NCBI GenBank assembly: GCA_039621445.1
Contig: CP154957.1
Location: 28,158,798-28,222,797, forward strand
From: Euglena gracilis
Lineage: Eukaryota; Euglenida; Euglenophyceae; Euglenales
Reading direction: 5' to 3'
DNA: 64,000 nt
The notes beneath the pieces are model-generated. The model worked only from the letters and a program-made list of their open reading frames with translations, was not told where the DNA came from and made no database searches. Positions 21,601 through 33,600 of the stretch are shown in pieces. The position numbers and the translations under genes are program-made. Numbering within the stretch: the first letter of the stretch is position 1; each line of letters opens with the position of its first letter.

Positions 21601-24600
21601 AAATCTACGCCATTTTGCAGGATTTCGCAAAAAAAAGCATTTTTCTGAAAGATGATGCTGTTGCATGGTGAAATTCAATTTGAGAGCTGAGCAAAGCTGA
21701 GAGCAATTCCTCTTCTCCGTGTTTGTTTTCCCCTTTGGGGAAACTTAATACTAAAAAGAAAACCCTCTGAACACGTTCATAAACAGGAGAGAATCTCATT
21801 CATAATTGTTTGTGGTTGTTTGGGTCACTTGATCACTCGGCGTGATCATTTGTGGTTTTGGAAAATTCCCAAAATTGTGCTGGTTCGTGATTTGAAGGAA
21901 TCCCTGGTACGTAACAAAACGAATGAGCATGCACATCTTTCAATTGAGATTTCTCCAACATCTTTCGTCTTTCTTTCCCTGTCTTTCTCCCCATGCTTCC
22001 AAATTTGCACTGTTTCATTATTTTCAAAACAGACATCGTTGCGCACCAAAAGAAAAGGTGGGAGTAAGAAAAAAAATCCAGCTGTCCAAACCTTCAAAAT
22101 TCAAATACCAAAAGAAGGTTGGGGACCATGGGGACTGATACTGATACTCACAATGAATTGCCACCTGTCAAAAATTTTGCCACTGTCTCAAAATATGACT
22201 GCAATCTTCTCAAAAGCAATTGCCACTTGTCTCATAATCAGAAAAAAGAAGTGTCCATTGGGGTGGACAGTCAAAGAAAGTCATCCGACAGCCCCGTCAG
22301 GAGGGCCCACGTTTTAGGCAAACCCCTGGCCAACAGACATGGATGCAAGAGAAAGAGACGCTTATTCTTTCATTCTTGAGAAAAACGGCAATTGCTTTCA
22401 GAAAATTGGCAATTGTTTTGAGAAAGCTGACAACTGTTTGGAGAAAATTGGCAATTATTTAGAGATAATTGACCACAATTGAGAAAATTGGCAGTTATTT
22501 TGATTTCGATACATATTCCGCAACCAGCTGTAACAAGAGACACCGAAAGTAATTACCTGAATGGCCTCAGTCAGCACAAAAAAAATTGTTGTGCAACAGA
22601 ATTTTTCCCATTTTAGGCCATTTTAGGCCATTTTAGGCCATTTTAGGCCATTTTAGGCCATTTTAGGCCATTTTAGGCCATTTTAGGCCATTTTAGGCCA
22701 TTTTAGGCCATTTTAGGGACCCCCACCTATAGGGGGTCAAAAAGTCATTTTAGGCCATTTTAGGCCATTTTAGGCCATTTTAGCTATAGGTGCCTGCCCG
22801 TGGGGTAGGCACCCGACTAAGCACAAGCCTGGTCCGAATATGGCCGTTTGCCGACGCAGTGAGACGCTCCACTTGCCACTTGGGTTGTGCCTGGGTCCAA
22901 GGGATGACTACGACCTACGCGACCAGGCTGATCATGTTCACAAAAGGTGGTTTGCGGAGCTAAATGAAAGAGGGAGAGAAAAACATGCCCTGTGACCTCC
23001 CCCCCACTGACTGGTCTAGCTGGCTGGAAAAATTTAAAAAATAATGCTGACTGGGGGAAAATTTATGCCTGGATGGAAAAAATGCTTCCCTTCAAAAAAA
23101 GGATTGCACTCCTGAGCAACAATACAAAATCTTATGCGGATTCCTCCGTCGTTCAATCACTCTATGGTTCATTATTCACAATTTGACCACTTGGTCCATT
23201 ATCACACTCCAACACCAAGCCTCGGGGGGGGGGGGGGGCAACGTTGGGGTTGACTGAATGTTGGGGGCGAAATAAGGCTTCTTAAAAATGACCTTCTAAA
23301 TTGTTGGTGTCTGAGTGTGGACAATCCAACAAAATCAAAAGTATTTAGTGGTATTGCTTTGTTTGGCTTTGGAAAAAGTCTCATCACAGGAGAAAGAAGA
23401 ATACTCCTGTCCACTCTTCACCCTCTGTCTGGCTGCATGGTAATCTGGAGCAGTGTAGCAAACATTTTCCTGTGGGGAAGGAAGATGCCAAGAGCTATAG
23501 TTAAGCAACCTCTTGAGCCAACAAAATGCTGGGCAACCATTTGGTCCTTGAGAACTGCTGTAAATGCGGGAGAAATCCTGGAATTTTTGCGGCATCAAGT
23601 TGACTTGCCACGATACTTGCTGAAATCGATTCACAAAATTCCCAGGAGGTGGTCAGGGACGACAACGATGGCCCAGTGGCCTTTGGGAGGAGTTCGACAC
23701 AAGTCGTGAGACTGACATCAGCCATAAGCATGCAGCCCTGCACATTGCCACAGCCATAATTCTCCCAGGCGTTCGGCACAAGCCCAGCGGACCCAACGCT
23801 CTCATATACATAGCTTTTCACGGCCTAGCACTTATGCAGAAGCCTCCTTGGGTTTGGAGGCACCTTCATGTAGTTCACTATGTCCATCTCGTTCACCGTG
23901 GTGAAGTTGTAGCCGCGCTCCATGAGCAGGGAATTCAAGTACTGCGTCACTGCTTGGCCTGTGCAGACGACGTGCCCTCAGAGGGATGCGTTGCGCTTTT
24001 GCAAATGCGCTTATGTGTGTATGTATGTGTGTGTGTGTGTGTGAGCACAGGAGCGTGTGTGCTACAAAACACCAAACAAATTGTGACGTGCTGATGTGAG
24101 CCACTTAAAAACCAAAAAAAATGCAAACAGCACAAATGCCCACAGAACAGTGTCCAAAACAGCGACCGAAAATGCAGTAACCCTCCCCAAAAATTAGAAC
24201 CCCTCGGGATTTTCAGGGAAAATCCAAAAAGTGAACCTTAAACTGTTAAAATGCCCCCCCAAAAGGGTGATTTTTTTTGACATTTTCAATTTTCGCCAAT
24301 TTTGCAGGTGTTACAATAGACATTTTTGACAATTCTTGCACATTGCCAAAAACCACACTTTTTTGGAAAGTCAGAAAGGCTTTAATCGGTTTTTTTTTCC
24401 AGAAAAAAATCAGAAAGTCACCCCCCCCCCTAAAAATACATCATCCCCTTAAGAATTTCAGCAACAGACCCAAAAAGTGGAGTGTGTGGGTGGGGGGGTG
24501 GTTGGGGGGGTGGGTGGGTGGGTGGGTGGGTGGGTGGGTGGTTGGGTGGGTGTGTTTGTTTGTTTGTGTGTGGAATACCAGAAGGGAGTAGCAGACCTGG

Positions 24601-27600
24601 ATATTTACAATACATTAGAGAATGGAAAGAGTTCAAATTGAAAACAGCAATAACCTGACAGGGCCCTTGCTCCTGGGGAGGGGGGCAAGGCGAAAAACAT
24701 GGTTCCAGTAACCAGGAACACCTTCGTGGGGTTAGTGTGTTGCCAGAACCATTCAATTGCTTACTGCAGCGGGGGGGTTTTGAAGCGCTGGTGCGCAGGA
24801 AACAGAGGCTGACTTGGCTTCCCAGTTCTTGCAATTCCTTGCTTTTTTTTGTTTTCTAATTTTTCCATGGACGTTTGCATAGCATTTAAGCCCTGTTGTT
24901 TCACGGACTGTGTTTGTTTGTCGGACAGAAACACTATATCGTTGCAATTATCTTTTGAAGACATAGGCCACAGATGCAAAATCACAGATATGACTCAGAG
25001 TGTTGGCAGCCGCGAGATGAGATAGGGGTGAAGTTCTTCTGCTGAATGGGCATTATGGAAGAAGAAGCAACCAGCAATGGCAGAAGCTGTGATAAACCTA
25101 TACTATCTGGGAAGAAAGAGCCACACACCAGCAATATTCGACTTAAGAATGTGGCGTGTCAGCGTGTAGCCTGAAGAAGAAAGGCCATAAAAACAAATGC
25201 TGAAGAGTTCGAAGGACTTGAAGTTGAAGGTGAGGCTAAAAAAAATATACAGGCATTGAAACAATCATCATTGAAGAAGGACTGTAGCATTTTTTTATGA
25301 AATCCCGATATCTCATCCCCATTCCAAAAAACATTTAGCAAAGCCCACCACCATGTAAATGATAAAATTTTGATTTCCACTCAAAAAAGGAGAGGCTCAC
25401 GTATTATTCTAATACCCATTCTTTTCTTCTCACCCTTCGTCTTTTTTTTAACCCAGGTTCCTTAAGGCCAGGTTCTCGGTTTTTTAAGCTTAGGCGGCCG
25501 GATGCGCACTTAAGCTTTTTTTATGTTTATTTGCGCATATGCGCAAATGTCCGAATTTTTTGATTCGTTTTTGATTCGGCTGTATGGCCCCGGGGGGTTT
25601 TAAAACACGTTGACAAGAGAGTGCAAAAAATGAGCAAAATTCTGATTTTGGCGGTATGACCCCTGGGACTTTGGCGAAAAATGGTGTTTTTTGGGGGGTG
25701 CGGAAATGGACTTTGTACGTCGAAACCCCCAGGACCTTCCTCCCTGGAAGCGAAAAAACACAAAAAAGCGACAGAGCAACGGGACCTTTACTGCCCTTGT
25801 TGCTTCTTTCGGCTGTGTCCCCCGCGTGTGCCCGAGCTGCCAGCGGTGTGCGTCCTGGGTGTTTGCCGGATTGCATTGCTTGCGGCACCTTGGTGTGGTG
25901 TTTTTGGGGCTGTTTGTTAAAGCGCGGGGAGGAAGTGCCCAGGGTGTGTGAGTGTGGTGTGACGAAGCCGGCGGGAAGGGCATTGGGAAAGGAAGTGTGG
26001 TAAGTGTGGGGTGTTTGGCAAGGGATGCGCAGAGGGGAAGAAATAGGGCCCGCAGGGAATGAAGGGGACGGGTGTCTCCCGCCCCACTTGTCCCCAGGAT
26101 CCGCACAACCAGTTGTGTGGCAAAGAACCCGGCAGAAGAAACCCAACACTGGAAGGACAGAATATTGTGTTTATTTGTGCAAATGCGTGCACCAACATGT
26201 TATGTTTATTTACGCAATTGCGCAAATAAACATAAGCATGTCCTTCAAGGACTGGGCTTTAGTACCGCCGTTGAGAAACCGCGTGACAAAGGAGCCGTGA
26301 GTGCGCAGACCAGAGGGCCATCCAGTTGGTGGGTTTGTCACACTGTTTGTCGACGCGCAAGCTTATGGGCGCAAATGCGCGCACAAACAAAATTATGTTT
26401 ATGCGCGCATATGCGCAAATGCGCAAACAAACATGATCTTTGTTTGTGCGCGAAAATGTACAAATAAACACAAATAAGAACGGTGTGACGGAAACACAAC
26501 TCTCAAACACCAGCAGCAGATGTGGTTTATTTGCGCATTTGCACGCATCACATTGTTTGTGGGCGCAAATGCGCAAATAAACTGCATGAAGAAACTGCAC
26601 AATTTACAACTGGTTCATTTGCGCCCACAAACAACGTGATGCGCGCAAATGCGCAAATAAACAACCAATGGAGGAGTAAAAAGCGACTTCATTTGGCCCT
26701 CCAACAACCACCCTTAGTGGCTTCTGAATGCGTTCAACCTAAATGACCACACCGTCTCCTCCGGCACATGTTGTTATGGTGCCGTTTTTGGACCATTGAC
26801 AGGTCCCACAAAAGATGGAGACAGAGGATCTACTGATGGTGGGTGCGCAGCCACCCAGTAACGGTACACGTCCACCGGCACCAATTTTTGGGTCCCAAAG
26901 GCACTGCCGCTGGCCTGCGGCCTGGGCTCCGCTGCTGCAGCCACATCAGCTGCTGATGCTTCAGCACCCACCAGACCGGCATCCGCCTCTCCGGTGCAAC
27001 AACACCCAGCTTTAGCGGCCACGTTATACCCCGCAACCGGGGCATGAGACTGGGGGGACGACGTGGTGCCAGTGCGTGGCAACCAGCAGCCGGAGAAAGG
27101 TAGCCCTCAAACACCCGCTATTTTTGGGTGCAAGGAAGTGGTGAACCTTTACCACGCATTTGGTTGCATGAAAGCGGTGGGACTCACTCCCCCCAAATTA
27201 TGCACAAAAACTGGTGTGTTTTGTTTTTCAAGGGGAAAATGGTGGAGAATAACCAGAAAACGGTCTCCGGCCCGACACATCCCAGGTATTTCAGGTGCCA
27301 AATTTTGACTTCTTGTAACGCAGTACTGTTGCAGAAAAGGTGTCGAACAGTCACAGGTCGTTTGCATGTCATCAATTCATTACATTTAACTGCAGAACGG
27401 ATGAGGCCTAAGGAACAGGCCGTTCGGGCCGGGTAACAGCAGTGTACACATATAAGACAGGCCAATTTTGGCAAGTCAGATGCCGTGTTCCAGTGAGCAT
27501 TACACACTACCTCTCACCACAAATTTCATAACCACGTAATTGTGGTGCAAATCAATGGTTGGCATGTGGAATTGCGTTCGCCAGCTGTCACGGAGGAGGA

Positions 27601-30600
27601 GATGGTATCGCACAACTGATGTGTGTTGGTGCGCGCATTTGCGCAAATAAACACAACTTTGTTTATATGCGTCAAGGCTCGCTGAAACACTTCATTTTGA
27701 AGCGGTTTATTAAATGTTTATTTGTGCATTTGCGCAAATGCACGCACAAACGTAATTGTGTTTATTTGCGCAATTGCGCGCACCAACACGCCCATCACGT
27801 TTTAAAACCTCGTAGGGTCATGGTCCTCATTGGTGTCTTCTAACATCGAAAATAAAAATACATGTTTGTGGGCGCATTTGCGCACATAAGCATAACTTTG
27901 TTGGTGCGCGCATTTGCGCAAATTTGCGCAAATGCGCGCACCACCAAATTTATTTTTGCGTGCATTTGCGCACATAAACATGTCGTTTTACCTTCATCGG
28001 TTTTCGTTTTATTTGCGCAAATGCGCCCACAAACATAAATGTTTTTTATTTGCGCAAATGTGCCCACAAACACAAATCAATTGCGTGACGGCTGGCTGAC
28101 GTAGTCTGTGATGTGTGATGTAATGAGGCTCATTGTGTTCTTACTGGTAGTATCCAAGCCAGTTCAGCCAGCATTTCAGCACCATTTCCAAGTGTCGTAA
28201 CAAGGGGCGTGTGCCTCTCTCCTGTTTGATGTACAAGTGCACCAATCTCACCATCAGCCGTATTCACGTCACTTGGTAAGCAGCATTTGCACCAAACTAC
28301 TGGGAGTTACATCCCTCCAACACAGGGTTGTAACGGTTCATAAGCTGTGTTCCGTGTGTCAGGGTAAAGGGTCCAGGAATTTCGTAAAATTTGCGCATTT
28401 GCGCAAATGCGCAAATTCTAAAGAAAAACCCTCAAGTGCGAATCCGGCCGCCTAAGTAAGGCACTTTTAAAAAAAAGAAAGAAACCCTAAAACAAGGTTC
28501 ACCAAAAATCTAAAGTACATTTAAAAATCTTAAAACGCCTTTTAAAAAAAAATTGCACACTCATAACATCTTTTTCTAAAGTGGAAAAAAAAGCAACCGG
28601 ATGCCAGAAATAACCCCGTTAAATGGGGTGCAGATTTTGTGTGAGTTCCTTCAGGACCTCGTTGACTGCACACATTTCTGCTGAAAAGGACTCGGAAAAA
28701 ATTGGATCTCCTCTTTGGAAAGCTCCGCAAATTTCTCGCCCTACCTGCCACCAGCCTCAGAGACATTGCATTTTTCAGGCAAATGTTTTGCAAATGCTCA
28801 ATTCAAAGCAGATGCAACCCTGCCCCCGATTCCTGCTGTGGGAAGGCAAGTGGATGATTCCTTTCTGAAAGAAACCTGGCTTGGCTTTTGAATGAGAATT
28901 GGGTGTTGCTTAGCGACCCTGAGAATGGGGAATCCAGCTCAGAGGCTGGGAAATTGGGGCTGCTTGCTGATCCCATCGTTGCAACCCCCCCCCCCCCCCC
29001 GTATGGGGCCTCCCTGGAACTGGGCCCAACCGAGGGTCGAATCGGGTGCCAAGATGGAAACTGCAAAAACAACCCCAGAAAACTGCCAATTATTCAACTT
29101 TTTACCAAAATTTGAGCTGGTCAGCCCATTTTGCCCATTTTCACCCATTTTCACCTCCAAAAGCAAGAAAGTTACTGTCCAGCTGCCCTTCAGGAGGCTG
29201 GACAGGAATAAAACTCGTCAATGGGAGCAGGAGGGTCCGAGGTTCAGGGCGGTCCTTAACGGGGAAAGAAACTTCCGTCCATTTTTCCAATGAAAAATTC
29301 ATCGGAAAAATGGACAAAAAATGGCCATATTTCGGCAAAAATGGGTCAGTTTCAGGAAAAAAGTGATTTCTGGCATCAAAAAATGTGTGTTTCGATGTTT
29401 TGATTTTTGACCCCATTCGACCCCCAGATCGGCCGTTGGCCGTCCGTTTGGCCTAAAGGCGGTCCTTAAGGGGCTGTCCTTAAGGGAAAAAAAATTCCCG
29501 TCCCGTGTGGACCGCCCTGCCGAGGTTGGAAAAAGTTGCCAGCTAGCTGGCTGGACCCCCAGGGGCCCCGTGGGGAAGGGTCCCCTCCAGCTAAAGCGAC
29601 ACCCCATCAAACCAAAATGGACAAGGAAAATGGAGGGAGGGCAAAATGCTTCCGCATTACTCTGCCAATAAAAAAAGCAAGTTGTGGCTATTCTAAGGGT
29701 GAGGGAGTGTCCCAAGAGCCAATCATATTGGCAAGGCAAAGCCACCAAGTGTGATGTGATCAGGCTGTTTTTTTTACCAACCCCGGGGGGGGGGGTCCGG
29801 AGTGCCTGTGAGTGCCTGCCCAGGCAGGCACTACCCCCCGGGGGGGGAGGGTCGGATTTCGGCCTGTGCCCAGGCACATTCCTTTGAAAATAGGCTATTT
29901 TTGGCTCCCCGGTGCCTTCGGCGCCGGGGTTGTGCTGGGGCACTTTTGGCCGTGTGCCCTACCCCCCCCCCGGAGGGGGGTCGGATTGGGAGTGCCTTGG
30001 AGTGCCTGCCCAGGCAGGCACCCCCCCCCTCCCGGGATGGGGTCGGCACCCGACTAAAATACAGCCTGGATGTGATACACCCCAAATGGCCTCGCTGTTT
30101 AAAAAATAAAGCTTGGAAGCTCACCGACATTCTTTTTTGCAGCAGCAGAAGCGGATGCGAACGACAATGAGGCTTGTGGCAACAGGCAGCAACAACACAA
30201 TGCAGGGGTCCCGGCCCACCTTCAAAGATTGGCACCGTCATGGTGATGTCCCGGCCAGAGTCCACCACCAGCCCCGTGGTCTGCCCGCTGGAGTAGAGGC
30301 TGAGGACGGACGACACCGCCAGGTAGAGCCCCGGCAGCGCGAAGGACTCAAACATGATCTCCGTGGCCTTCTCCCGGTTCCGCATGGCATTCAGAGCCAC
30401 TGAAAGGGGGGGGGGGGTCCGGTGCAAAACCCGGCACGTGTTGGAGTTCATTTGGGTTTTTGGTCCTTGCAACTTTCGGTGAAAACGGTAACAAAATGGG
30501 TCCCATTGGTGCCCTCCTCCCAATGCATTCTTCACGGCATTTGGATCAAATAATCAATGAAAGGTCATTTGGATCACAAATCCCACAAAGGTTAATGGGA

Positions 30601-33600
30601 AAAAATGGCAGCATTAACCTAATGGGCCTCCGGGGGGGGGGGTCCCAGTAAGTGAACCAGGGGGTCCACCTTTGTAGATGCAAGATGATGGGGATTTTGG
30701 GTGCTTTTTTGGTGTTTTCCTGTTAACTAAACCCTTTCAATTAACCCAAACAATTTCAAACCCAACTAATCCTGTTCCTGGAGTAGCATGGTCGACAACT
30801 ACACTTTGTCCAGGACACCTGCAGGGATGGTGAGATCACAGGCAGATTTGGCTTTGGGCCCCTTGTTGCCCCCCCCCGTTCCCCACCCATACCCCCGACC
30901 GGGGGTGTAGTGGGGGGGGTCATACATGTTCTTGTCCTACCACCCCTGACCAGGGGGGGGGGGGTCGTACGCACCTCCTTACCTGCGTGGGCGCCGCCAC
31001 CGGGCGGGGGTTGCAGGTAAGGGGGTGGGGGGTGGTCGGTGGGCAAAGGGGGGGGGGGCGGTCCTGAAAATTTTTAGGGGGAAAGCATTCACATTCAGCC
31101 AATGCTCAATTTTTTTCAGCCTCCTCAAAATTTGCATTTTTCCATTGGAAATTTTTGGGCTGGAATTTTGTAAGTTAACAGGTTTTGCAAATTCCTGAAC
31201 TGGCAGACACAATATAGATCGTCGGAAAACCCAACAGAGCAAATCAGCCACAAGCAGGTTCGACATCAGTGGGGGTTCAAGTGTAAATGAAAAATCTCCA
31301 AGAATTCGGACCTCGAATGCAAAAATATGCAGCCCTTGATCAAAGTAATCAAAGAAAGTAAAAAAAAACGGAGACAAAAAATGCTTCAAACAAAGCGAAA
31401 GTCTTTTGAATTAAGTGGAGTTTCTGGCCAAAGAATCCTCCAAATCTGAGGAGTTTCCAAAGTGAAACAACCTCTGGCGGAGCAATTTCAGTTAATTTAA
31501 ACAAATCCTTACAAATGCAAGAATCACAAAATGTCAAAAATCTCTCCGAAACCAAACTCTCTCCGAAACTTTGGAGTGTGGATTTTTCAGAAAAAAAAAC
31601 TAAAAACTGTGGAAGCCTTTGAAGCATATATTGAGGGAAATGCTTGGGCATTTTCTCCCCGGGGCAGAACTTTCCGGGGAATACAAACCCAGATTAGCCA
31701 TTGGAGGGGTAAAAATTGATAAATTTCAATTAAAACAAAAAATGAATTCATTGGACTGATGCATAATTGATGTGTTAATAAGCATCCAACCTTACAAAAG
31801 AAAAACTCTGCTTTCATCACGAAATGAATGTGTTTAAAAAAAATACTGAATGTTTCCATTTCAGAAGGCAAATTGCAGCAAGCTGCCTGCTTGGAGGGTC
31901 TTCCTGGGCCACCTTGGGCTCCGGGGTTGGTCTGGTGGTCTGGAAGACCCTTGCCACCGTCTAAAAGACCCCCTTGTTTGGAAGCCCCTTCCAACTTTCC
32001 ACACAACTGTGGGGAAGTTCCTGTGCAAAAGAAAATGCATCTAATTCCCGAAAAATTGGGTGTGTGCTCAACAAAGTCACCCCCACTTACTAATCTCCGA
32101 GGTTGATACAAGCTGGCTTGCTTCATGAACAAAAAGCGGGGTTTAGAAGGTGGGAGTATGAAATCGCTGATCAATATCTGGCCACAAGCATGGTCCAAAA
32201 GATCCCCCAACCATAATCACCAGAAATTTTGTCAAAAAAAAAGATTTCCATGACCCTCAGGTGCACGAAAACTGCAACCGATCAGATTTGGGGGTTTTGT
32301 GGTGGGGGAAAAAAATGTCTTCAAGACGCTCTCATCATTTTTCACAAAATTCACAGTGTTGCCCTCAAAAAAACCTCAGGACTTTTTTTGTTGCAGCATG
32401 CCTTCAGCAAGGATGACTGGGTGGGCCTCGGGCTCGATCTTTAACTCATTGTAGAAAGTGTGGTTCCTGAAGCAGTCATATCATCGAAGTTTTTTTTTTA
32501 ATGATAAGCAGCAGGGAATTGGCAACCCACAAGCAGTGACAATGGGGGTGGAGGAATGCAACATCACCCTCAAGGAAACAGGGACAAAAAGCAAAAAAAG
32601 GAAATTTTGATTTCATGCATTTGGGGTCTGAGTGTAACAAACGCAAACAAAAAAAAGAGTCAAAAAAGCATGATTCATGCAATTTTGGAAGGTAGCCTAA
32701 AATCACTGGCTTCCTGGGGGGGGTCCAGTTTACTGTGGGGGGAGGTGCAGATAGGGTTTTTGGCGATACTTTTTGGTGGTTTATGTTTTAAGGGAAAGGG
32801 TTAGGGGCACAATTGCCATTCCAAAAAAGGATAAAGGTTGTGGTAAAGCCATAAATTAGGATGTTGGACCAAAATTGGGTCTAAAAACGGGCCCAAATTT
32901 GGGCTTCAGTTTACATTTGGGCCCGACCGCTCAACCCTAACCCTAATCCTATTCCCAACCCTAACTCGACCCTATCCCAACAAATAACCTCAAATCTATA
33001 CCTCAAGTGGGGAGCATTTTGCCATCGGGCGGGTTGGTGGGTGGCAGAGATTGTTTGAGGACTTGGGAGGGGGTCCGGACCCACCTACCCACCCCCTAGA
33101 AGCCCCCCCCCCGGGGGGGGTGGCTCGGGGGGACCCTCTTTTGGGGGTCAATTTTGGGATCCAAAATTTTTTCAATACTTTGTGCCGAAAATAGAGGAAA
33201 ACCCTGCCTCTGGCGGGGTACCCACTAGGCCCAACCCCCACCCCCGCCCGAGGGGGGGGGGGGGCTCGGCCCAGACCCACCCATCCACCCACCCACCCCT
33301 CCCCCCGGGTCACAACTTAAAAAAAATCTCTGGTGGGCGGGGGGGGGGGGGTTGGGGTCTGAAAATTGGATTTTTGCATCATCTTGATCTTTTGCTAATG
33401 CAATGGTGATGCCCTTGGTCCAAACCAGGAAAATATTCCAAAGGAATAAAAATGCGAAACGGGACGCTTTGAAGGTTTTGCAGCCAATCAAAAGTTGGCC
33501 TTCTTGGACCCAGGTGCACGCCCGGACCCCGCAAGGATGTCGTTTAGGAGCGGGGAGAGAATAGGGCTTGGGCGAGGTCAAAACAATCCAGATGACCAGT

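Larger units (their letters stand above)
18899..22831. mobile_element. 3.9-kb composite element with hAT-type ends, target duplication GTCCGAAT
   Basis: The ends CATGCTTGTGCTTA and TAAGCACAAGCCTG are inverted with one mismatch. GTCCGAAT flanks both sides (18891-18898, 22832-22839). The subterminal parts mirror each other: GGCAGGCACCTATA at 19204 and TATAGGTGCCTGCC at 22784, plus TTTTAGGCCA arrays on both sides. An inner insert runs from about 19312 to 22727, bounded by GGTGGGGGTC/GACCCCCACC and by TATA. It holds repeat R copy A and the 162-bp satellite. No transposase frame is visible. Confidence 0.8.

Noticed and set aside
25517-28090. Bacterial-style terminators or operators suggested by the palindromes
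   Set aside because: The window is eukaryotic, and the palindromes are repeated many times within one bounded element.
32925-32985. Interstitial telomere
   Set aside because: Only two or three good CCCTAA units are present and the rest is degenerate.
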